Source: an uncultured Eubacteriales bacterium
Lineage (GTDB): Bacteria; Bacillota; Clostridia; Oscillospirales; Acutalibacteraceae
Assembly (NCBI GenBank): GCA_900313475.1
Contig: OMRJ01000001.1
Coordinates: 1 to 19,964, forward strand
Length of the DNA: 19,964 bases
Direction of reading: 5' to 3'
Position 1 is the stretch's first letter, and the number at the start of each line of letters is the position of its first letter. The translations under genes were made by a program, and so were the position numbers. Shown piece after piece: positions 14,918 through 19,964 of this stretch. The notes beneath the pieces are model-generated. The model had not been told where the DNA came from and did no database searches. It saw only the letters and a program-made list of their open reading frames with translations.

Positions 14918-15961
14918 TTATTTCTTGAATGCCTTGAACAGTGTTGCGAATATTTCGAAGAATCTCTTTATCGCAAGGAAAATACGTGTGAAGAAGTTCG
15001 TGTCGGATTTGCCGCTGCTTTCTTTGCTCTGGCGTGAGAGCCAGCTTATAACGCCCTCTGCCGATTCGTCGAATGTAACGGTTTTGCCGCTGCCGTCCTT
15101 TGTTGTTGTGTTGACATAGGGAGTCACTCCGTCCGCCATGTGCATGTCGTATGTAACGGCTTCCCAGAGGTAGTGCTGCGCGTCTTCCGAGAGCACGAGC
15201 TTGCCGTCCTTCCACTCCTGTTTACGGGTGTAGTCTGCGAAAACGACATCGCTGAACGTTGTTATTCTGATGCCGTCCTTGCGGCTGGTGGTGCCCTTGA
15301 GGTAGTTGAACGAGGTCATGGCGTCTTCACTGCCGCCGAGGGGATAGGGGTCCTTGTCGCTTGCCATCATCCAGACGGACACGTTTGCGATCTGATTCAT
15401 CTGCGAAACGGTGGGCTGCATGACGGAGGAGAGGGGAAGACCCGCCGCGAAGAAGTTGGGATACTGAGAGATCATTTCCCAAACCATTGTGCCGCCTGTG
15501 GAATAGCCTGCGATATATATGCGGTTTCGGTCGATATGATCGCCGTACTGCGCGATAAACTCATCTATCGTCTTTTTGAGAAGCGCACAGTCGGTGCCCT
15601 CCCAGTTGTTGTGTGAGTTGTTTGCACGGGGTGCAAAGAGGAAGCAGCCGCCGGCATTTTCAAAGCGTGACTGATATTCATCGCTTGCCCAGTTTGAAAA
15701 CTCATACCAGTTGAGCTGCGCGCGCTTCGTCTGCCCGGAGCGCATGCCGTGAAGCCAGACAAAAAGAGGATATTTAACGCTGTCATCCTCACCCTTGACG
15801 GGAGAATAGTAAACATAGTCGATGCCGGTGGATGCAATTTCGCCGTCGAGCATCTGCTTGTTGAGAGCTTCGTTTCCGGATGAAAGCGGTATCGCAAGCG
15901 CGGTAACAGCCATGGGGAGAAGCATCAGAACCGCAAGAAGAACGGCAGTAATCTTTTTCAT
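14918..15961 (-). CDS. Secreted alpha/beta hydrolase (esterase/depolymerase-like)
   Basis: A 347-residue exported serine hydrolase. Residues 1-23 form a Sec signal peptide (KK, hydrophobic core, cleavage at ALA). The alpha/beta fold follows: LFVWLHGMRSGQ (oxyanion strand), nucleophile S154 in IAGYSTGGTMVW, acid D204 in MASDKDPYP and H263 in EDAQHYLWEAV. This resembles the esterase D / polyhydroxybutyrate-depolymerase-like group found in carbohydrate-esterase loci. The substrate is unknown; de-esterification of plant or host glycans is a guess. After a Ser/Lys linker (QSKESSGKSD, 311-320) comes an amphipathic tail ending IKRFFEIFATLFKAFKK, shared in style with the nearby phosphoesterase. The ATG at 15961 follows AAGGAAG by about 8 nt. 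Confidence 0.85.
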   Translation of the reverse strand: MKKITAVLLAVLMLLPMAVTALAIPLSSGNEALNKQMLDGEIASTGIDYVYYSPVKGEDDSVKYPLFVWLHGMRSGQTKRAQLNWYEFSNWASDEYQSRFENAGGCFLFAPRANNSHNNWEGTDCALLKKTIDEFIAQYGDHIDRNRIYIAGYSTGGTMVWEMISQYPNFFAAGLPLSSVMQPTVSQMNQIANVSVWMMASDKDPYPLGGSEDAMTSFNYLKGTTSRKDGIRITTFSDVVFADYTRKQEWKDGKLVLSEDAQHYLWEAVTYDMHMADGVTPYVNTTTKDGSGKTVTFDESAEGVISWLSRQSKESSGKSDTNFFTRIFLAIKRFFEIFATLFKAFKK

Positions 15962-16003
15962 CGTTAAAACTTCCTTTCAAAATATGAACTGTTTGTATCT
16001 GTT

Positions 16004-16032
16004 ATGGTAGCATATTTTTCAAAAAAAATCTA
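16004..16032 (-). promoter_or_regulatory. Possible promoter of the secreted hydrolase
   Basis: On the minus strand an extended -10, TGCTACCAT (-10 hexamer 16009-16004), lies 17 bp after a poor -35, TAGATT (16032-16027). The leader to the ATG at 15961 would be about 37 nt. Confidence 0.4.
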
Positions 16033-16105
16033 CTCTTTTTTCGCCGTTATTTACAATTCATTCGGTTTTAATATAAAAAATTTTTTGAAAACTTTTCGAT
16101 AAATA

Positions 16106-16134
16106 TTGAAAAATTCGTTTAATCCCTATATAAT
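16106..16134 (+). promoter_or_regulatory. Sigma-A promoter of the membrane protease / phosphoesterase pair
   Basis: TTGAAA (16106-16111), 17-bp spacer, TATAAT (16129-16134), a near-perfect promoter. The start near 16141 leaves a ~35-nt leader with AGGAGG before the GTG start at 16176. Confidence 0.8.
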
Positions 16135-16175
16135 GGGTCTGTAATTTATATTTACTTTACAGGAGGGAGCTTTCC

Positions 16176-16661
16176 GTGACAAGGGCGAAAATGAAAAAAA
16201 CGGTCGACAGATCGATAGCGACGCACGGCTTTGCGCGTTTTATGTTTTATTTCGTGCAGCTCACATGGGGCTTGCCGGTCAATCTCGTCGGCGGCGCGGT
16301 TTTCCTTTTCCTCAAGCTGTTTAAGCATTACCGGAGCGAGAGCTTCTGCAATGCCTTTATAACCTACATTCCGTGGAATCAGGGCGGCTTGTCGCTCGGT
16401 CTGTTTATTTTTATGGCGGACGGGCGCGAGGAGAAGTGGACGCGCAACACGAAAATTCACGAGTACGGCCACACGATACAGTGCATGCTTCTCGGCGTTT
16501 TTTACTTTCTCGTCGTCGGCATTCCCTCGGCTGTTTGGTGCAACTGTTTTGAAAACTACCGCAGAAAAAACAACGTTTCCTACTATAAGCTCTATTGCGA
16601 AAGCTGGGCAAACAGGTGGGGAACGAAGTGGAGCGGGCTTAAACAGTACGGAATAAAGTAA
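16176..16661 (+). CDS. Small integral membrane protein with HEYGH zinc-peptidase motif
   Basis: A 161-residue protein not assigned to a named gene. Two hydrophobic stretches (about 20-48 and 103-124) flank a soluble part containing KIHEYGHTIQCMLLG. H95 and H99 of HExxH would bind zinc and E96 would act as the base. Near the C-terminus YYKLYCESWANRWG places E142 as a possible third ligand (gluzincin style). The layout HEYGH...GIPS...YxExWAN matches a set of uncharacterised bacterial membrane proteins I recall, but I know no established substrate. The GTG start at 16176 is supported by AGGAGG 9 nt upstream; the next Met is at 16191. It is 41 bp upstream of the secreted phosphoesterase with no terminator between them, so they probably form an operon. 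Protease activity is inferred from the motif only. Confidence 0.7.
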   Translation: MTRAKMKKTVDRSIATHGFARFMFYFVQLTWGLPVNLVGGAVFLFLKLFKHYRSESFCNAFITYIPWNQGGLSLGLFIFMADGREEKWTRNTKIHEYGHTIQCMLLGVFYFLVVGIPSAVWCNCFENYRRKNNVSYYKLYCESWANRWGTKWSGLKQYGIK

Positions 16662-16702
16662 ATTACGTAAACAAATTTTTTCAGTCAGGAGAAAAAACAG
16701 CA

Positions 16703-17857
16703 ATGAAAAAAATCTTCAGCGTTATTCTCGCGGTCGTTATGGCTCTTACCTGTGCGGTAACGGCATTTGCCGCAGACACGGACTCCGTCATGAAATTTAA
16801 TTCCGACGGCAAATTCAAAATCATGATGATCAACGACACGCAGGACGTCGGCAAAGGAAACAAGCCGCAGACGGTAAATTTCATCGAAAAGGCTCTCGAC
16901 ACCGAAAAGCCCGACCTTGTCGTGTTCGTAGGCGACCAGCTCTCCGATATGTATCCCTGCGCGTCGAAAGGGGACTACAAAAAAGCTATCGACAACATCA
17001 TAAAGCCCCTTGCGGACAGAAACGTGCCTTTCCTTGTCACTCTCGGCAACCATGACCATGACCGCGCAAACGTTATGAGCGAGGACGAGATGTTTGATGT
17101 ATACGCTTCCTACCCGAACTGCATCGCCGTAAAGGGAAGCACCGATCCGTTTACAAATAACACGCTTGTTTACGGCTCCGACGGCGAAAGCGTTGCATTC
17201 AACATCTATATGATTGACACCAACAACACAGCAAACGGCGGCTACACCGGAATTTATAAGGAGCAGCTCGACTGGTACAATGCAAAGAGCGCGGAGCTTA
17301 AAGCCGCAAACGACGGAAAAGCCGTGCCCTCGCTCCTGTTCCAGCACGTCCCCGTTAAAGAAATATACGGCATGTTCACCGAGTGCAAATGGAACACCGA
17401 CGGCGCTGTTTATTCCCGCAGAGATCACAAGTGGTATGTCCTCAATAAGGAAATGGCAAAGGGCGATTTCGGCGAGGCTCCCTGTTCCGAGAATTTTGAT
17501 GTTCACACGGGCGAATATCAGGCTTGGGTCGAAAACGGCGACATAATGGGCGCTTTCTTCGCTCACGACCACAACAACAATTTTGTAGGCAAATCAGCCG
17601 ACGGCATCGTGATGGGCTACAACGGCGGCACGGGCTTCCGTGCATACGGCGCAAAGTGCGGCAGAACCATCAGAGTTTTCAATCTCGATGAAAACGATGT
17701 GACAAACTACGAGACGCATCTCATCTATTACAATGAGCTTATGGGCGAGAGCGCATCCAACCCGTTCTTTGACACATTCTCTCCCTCTATTCTCAACAAA
17801 ATCATGAAAGTCTTCTACGCGATGTTCGGCTGGGCAATCAACCTTTTCAAGAAGTAA
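16703..17857 (+). CDS. Secreted calcineurin-like metallophosphoesterase
   Basis: A 384-residue exported phosphoesterase. Residues 1-23 are a Sec signal peptide with cleavage after AFA. Metallophosphoesterase motifs follow in order: FKIMMINDTQDVG (D45 with Q47, where the family usually has D-x-H), VVFVGDQLSD (D78), TLGNHDHD (N116, H117, D118), LLFQHVPV (H215) and FFAHDHNNNF (H288, H290, a GHxH variant). The substrate is unknown; relatives act on phosphate esters of nucleotides or lipids. The C-terminus after YYNELMGES becomes an aromatic/basic amphipathic tail ending KIMKVFYAMFGWAINLFKK, similar to the hydrolase at 14918-15961. The ATG at 16703 follows AGGAG by about 11 nt. It is probably co-transcribed with the HEYGH protein upstream. 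Confidence 0.88.
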   Translation: MKKIFSVILAVVMALTCAVTAFAADTDSVMKFNSDGKFKIMMINDTQDVGKGNKPQTVNFIEKALDTEKPDLVVFVGDQLSDMYPCASKGDYKKAIDNIIKPLADRNVPFLVTLGNHDHDRANVMSEDEMFDVYASYPNCIAVKGSTDPFTNNTLVYGSDGESVAFNIYMIDTNNTANGGYTGIYKEQLDWYNAKSAELKAANDGKAVPSLLFQHVPVKEIYGMFTECKWNTDGAVYSRRDHKWYVLNKEMAKGDFGEAPCSENFDVHTGEYQAWVENGDIMGAFFAHDHNNNFVGKSADGIVMGYNGGTGFRAYGAKCGRTIRVFNLDENDVTNYETHLIYYNELMGESASNPFFDTFSPSILNKIMKVFYAMFGWAINLFKK

Positions 17858-17876
17858 TTATCTGAAACCGAATACA

Positions 17877-17915
17877 AAAAAAACCGCTGTGTGATGAACA
17901 CGGCGGTTTTTTTTT
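17877..17915. terminator. Bidirectional intrinsic terminator after the phosphoesterase
   Basis: AAAAAAACCGCTGTGT (17877-17892) pairs with ACACGGCGGTTTTTTT (17898-17913), 16 bp with one G-T wobble and a 5-nt loop. Nine T follow the GC stem on the plus strand. The minus strand reads the same way and serves the adenylating-enzyme operon. Confidence 0.9.
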
Positions 17916-17949
17916 GAAAAGGAAGAATTTATGAAAAGGAAGAATTTAT
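17916..17949 (+). repeat. Exact 17-bp tandem duplication
   Basis: GAAAAGGAAGAATTTAT occurs twice in direct succession (17916-17932, 17933-17949), directly after the T-run of the terminator. Each copy holds a Shine-Dalgarno-like AAGGAAG. At the junction an ATG (17931) is created 5 nt after AATTT. It opens a 28-codon frame (MKRKNLSRPFF..., to 18017) that is probably not a gene. Confidence 0.85.
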
Positions 17950-17954
17950 CCCGT

Positions 17955-17997
17955 CCGTTTTTCACTGCGAGGCAGTGCCGCGGGAGGCGGCAAACGG
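17955..17997. other. Compact three-stem element
   Basis: CCGTTT/AAACGG (17955-17960 with 17992-17997) encloses two hairpins, CACTGC/GCAGTG (17963-17968 with 17972-17977) and GCCGC/GCGGC (17977-17981 with 17987-17991). Together they form a three-way junction in 43 nt. It lies between convergent genes, 17 bp from the small helical-protein stop. There is no T-tract, so it is not a simple terminator; it may be a dispersed repeat or a 3' RNA structure. Confidence 0.5.
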
Positions 17998-18013
17998 AAA
18001 ACTGTCTGTTTTA

Positions 18014-18250
18014 TTAAAGCGCCTCGAGTGCCGCCTTGAAGCCTTCAACTCTTTCGTCGAGGTTTTCGATGCCCATTGAGTCGGCTATCGCCTCTATAAA
18101 CGGGAGAGCCTGCTCGACCGTGAGAGGTCTGCCCATGTCGAGCATCGGGTGGTCGATAGCTTCGGGAGCAAGCTTTGCGAAAAGCTCATAAGTCTCGGCG
18201 TTGTCGAGAATCTCGCCTATTGTTGTGTCGGAAAAAGAATATTTGCCCAT
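18014..18250 (-). CDS. Small helical protein of unknown function, operon partner of the adenylating enzyme
   Basis: A 78-residue acidic, alpha-helical product with no signal peptide. It starts SFSDTTIGEILDNAETYELF, continues KLAPEAIDHPMLDMGRPLTV, and ends with two helices. The opening TTIGEIL...A..Y...F resembles the start of DUF1858-type modules but lacks their CxxC-like cysteines; there are no cysteines at all. The middle P.AIDHPML.M resembles a small domain I recall as a free-standing protein or C-terminal appendage in Clostridia. The carrier-protein DSL motif is absent, so it is not a normal acyl carrier protein. The ATG at 18250 follows AAGGAG at 9 nt. It lies 32 bp downstream of the synthetase, which suggests a shared task that cannot be named. 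Confidence 0.75.
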   Translation of the reverse strand: MGKYSFSDTTIGEILDNAETYELFAKLAPEAIDHPMLDMGRPLTVEQALPFIEAIADSMGIENLDERVEGFKAALEAL

Positions 18251-18282
18251 TTTAAAGAACTCCTTTTTTTTGTATTTACGTA

Positions 18283-19944
18283 TTATTTAAGCTTTGTGAG
18301 CTTCATAAAATCGACTTTTTCAAGCGGTGTGTGCGGCAGCTCGTCCATGAAAATTATCTCACGCGGGACGGAAAAGCCCGAAAGATTTTTTTCGCATGCG
18401 GACGTTATCTCCGCGCGGTAAGCCTCCTCATCGCCCTTTTCCTTGAGCGAAACATAGAGACGTACAAGCACCTTGCCGTTTTCGTCATAGCCCTGAACGG
18501 CGCACGATTCGCGCACGAACGGGAGCGTGTCCATAAGATTTTCTATATCTACGGGGTAGACGTTGTAGCCGGAAATGATAATCAGACGCTTTTTTCTACC
18601 TGAGAAATAGAAGAAGCCGTCTTCATCCCTGTAGCCGAGGTCGCCCGAAAGCACCCATGCGGTGCCCTCGTCGTCGTAATAAAGCCCCTCGTCCTTGGGT
18701 CCGTTCTCCGTGAGGTAGCCCTCCATTATAGTGGGTCCGGCAATAACTATCTCTCCCACCTCGCCGTCGGGAAGCGGGCGTCTGTCGTCGTCCCAGATTT
18801 CCATGCGAACACCCTCAAGCGGTCTGCCTATGGAGCCGTCTTTATAAACCCAGTTGGTGTTCACGCTGCAAACGGAGCCGACCTCCGTCAATCCGTATCC
18901 CTGGCGCAGACGCGCCGAGGTGCCGTTCCGTTCGAGCATGTTGTTAAAGTCCTCAAGGAACTTCGGCGACAGGTCGTCGCCGCCCACGAACATCATTCGG
19001 GTGTTCGCGAGGTGCGGACCGTCGAAGCCCGGCGTGTGATACAGCTTTTTGAACATGTTCGGAATGCCGCCGATGCCCGAAATACGGTTGTTTTTGTAGA
19101 GCTTTACAACAAGCTTTGCGTTAAACTGCATAAGCGGAATAAGCCGCGCCGCATTGCACATTGCCATGTGCGCCGCAACCACAAGCCCGAAAGCATGGAA
19201 AAACGGCAGAATTATTATTTCCGCTTCGTCGCCCGGAGCGACAATATGGTCAATGTAGCCGAGACGGTGCACGTTTTCGTTTATCGCCTTGTTCGTGAGC
19301 TTTATCGTTTTTGATTTTCCCGTGGTTCCTCCGCCGTTGAGATACACCGCCACGTCGCCGCCGTTGCGGCATTCGCCGGGTGTGGTGCGTCCGCGGTACA
19401 TGCGCATGATATCGGAATAGCGGCGCATGTTTTTGTATTTCGGGAAAAGCTTTTCGAGCGCCGCTTCACCCGCGCCCGCCGCCGCGTGCTTTGCGGGAGA
19501 GGCGTAGTCCGAAACCCGGCAGAGAATCACCGGCAGACCGGTGTCGTTTATCGCCTTGACATGGTTTTTGCATAAAAGTCCGAGCACCATAAGCCCTTTG
19601 GACTTCGCCTCTCTCACGGATTCCATAACGACCTCCGCGGGAAGAAGCGGGTGCACGAAATTCACGATAACGCCTATTTTGTTGAGCGCATAAAAGCCGA
19701 CAAGGCTCTCAACGTTCGTGGGCATAAAAATCGTGAAGGCATCGCCGCGCTTAAGGTGCAGCTCTTTTACAAAATATGTCGCAAGCGCTTCGATGTCGCA
19801 AATTATCTGCGCGCGTGTGTAGCGCGCGTCCATATGCTGCATCTGATCGTAGTTGCCGAATTGCTCCGTGGCTGCCTTGTAAAACTCATAGCAGTTGTAG
19901 TCCTCGGCTTCAATCATATTGCAGTACGGTTCCTGCTGATTCAT
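18283..19944 (-). CDS. AMP-forming acyl-CoA synthetase / adenylating enzyme (ANL superfamily)
   Basis: A 553-residue cytoplasmic ANL enzyme, expected to activate a carboxylic acid as acyl-AMP and usually pass it to CoA or a carrier. Motifs are clear: the A3 P-loop YLNGGGTTGKSKTIKLTNKA (201-220), A4-like LPFFHAFGL, A5 RQGYGLTEVGS, A7 LSGDLGYRDEDGFFYFSGRKK, A8 IIISGYNVYPVDIE and a C-terminal A10-like TPLEKVDFMKL with lysine K543 for adenylation. The P-loop reads GGGTTGKSK rather than SSGTTGxPK, and the A10 segment reads EKVD where GK is common; both are mild departures. The substrate may be a fatty or aromatic acid. The ATG at 19944 follows GGAGAGAG by about 7 nt. It leads a two-gene operon with the 78-residue protein; upstream sequence is outside the window. 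Confidence 0.9.
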   Translation of the reverse strand: MNQQEPYCNMIEAEDYNCYEFYKAATEQFGNYDQMQHMDARYTRAQIICDIEALATYFVKELHLKRGDAFTIFMPTNVESLVGFYALNKIGVIVNFVHPLLPAEVVMESVREAKSKGLMVLGLLCKNHVKAINDTGLPVILCRVSDYASPAKHAAAGAGEAALEKLFPKYKNMRRYSDIMRMYRGRTTPGECRNGGDVAVYLNGGGTTGKSKTIKLTNKAINENVHRLGYIDHIVAPGDEAEIIILPFFHAFGLVVAAHMAMCNAARLIPLMQFNAKLVVKLYKNNRISGIGGIPNMFKKLYHTPGFDGPHLANTRMMFVGGDDLSPKFLEDFNNMLERNGTSARLRQGYGLTEVGSVCSVNTNWVYKDGSIGRPLEGVRMEIWDDDRRPLPDGEVGEIVIAGPTIMEGYLTENGPKDEGLYYDDEGTAWVLSGDLGYRDEDGFFYFSGRKKRLIIISGYNVYPVDIENLMDTLPFVRESCAVQGYDENGKVLVRLYVSLKEKGDEEAYRAEITSACEKNLSGFSVPREIIFMDELPHTPLEKVDFMKLTKLK

Positions 19945-19964
19945 ATTTTTCTCTCTCCGTTTTA

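Noticed and set aside
16685..17572. 295-codon minus-strand open frame
   Set aside because: Antisense to the secreted phosphoesterase, which has a signal peptide and an ordered catalytic motif set.
17931..18017. 28-codon frame starting in the tandem repeat
   Set aside because: The ribosome-site spacing is decent, but the frame arises from the duplication, crosses the three-stem element and lies just after a terminator; no support as a gene.
18014..18250. Acyl carrier protein identity for the 78-residue product
   Set aside because: Size, acidity and neighbour fit, but no DSL-type phosphopantetheine serine motif is present.
1..19964. CRISPR array, tRNA, rRNA, prophage or toxin-antitoxin module
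   Set aside because: No regularly spaced repeats, cloverleaf with CCA-type end, rRNA-like segment or recognisable phage/TA motif was seen by eye on either strand.

Overview
The window looks like part of the chromosome of an uncultured Clostridia member (Firmicutes, probably an Oscillospirales-type gut anaerobe). This is inferred from gene content: MutS2, ZapA, TypA/BipA, acetate kinase, strong purine-rich Shine-Dalgarno sites, TTG/GTG starts, near-consensus sigma-A promoters with 17-bp spacers, and intrinsic terminators. No rRNA, tRNA, CRISPR array, intact mobile element or plasmid function is visible, and no species-level marker is present.

Left edge (1-2840). An AT-richer surface-glycan pair on the minus strand, UDP-galactopyranose mutase (glf) and a family 2 glycosyltransferase cut by the window edge, sits beside about 900 bp without an intact gene. 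That stretch is a gene graveyard. It holds a frameshifted 3' remnant of folD (minus), a promoter aimed at the remnant with repeated AACTCT boxes upstream of it, and the 5' stub of an IS transposase (plus).

Centre-left (2841-5960). An AraC-family regulator is divergent from a ThuA-like gene, with an inverted repeat in the shared promoter region. Acetate kinase follows with its own promoter and a strong terminator.

Centre (5960-14890). zapA and typA lie on the minus strand with a plus-facing terminator-like hairpin between them. On the plus strand a two-domain PHP-family protein is followed by a tight operon of a TVP38/VTT membrane protein, galactokinase and MutS2 (8-nt overlap, then a 6-nt gap), closed by a 22-bp perfect-stem bidirectional terminator.

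Right (14918-19964). Three envelope or export-related genes come next: a secreted alpha/beta hydrolase (minus), a small membrane protein with an HEYGH zinc-protease motif (plus), and a secreted calcineurin-like phosphoesterase (plus). The two secreted enzymes are unrelated in their catalytic domains but end in similar amphipathic aromatic/basic tails finishing in FKK. This is the best candidate in the window for something undescribed: a C-terminal localisation tag with a membrane HExxH protein alongside. The window ends with a minus-strand operon of an acyl-CoA-synthetase-like adenylating enzyme and a 78-residue helical protein. Between that operon and the phosphoesterase are a bidirectional terminator, an exact 17-bp tandem duplication and a compact three-stem DNA/RNA element.
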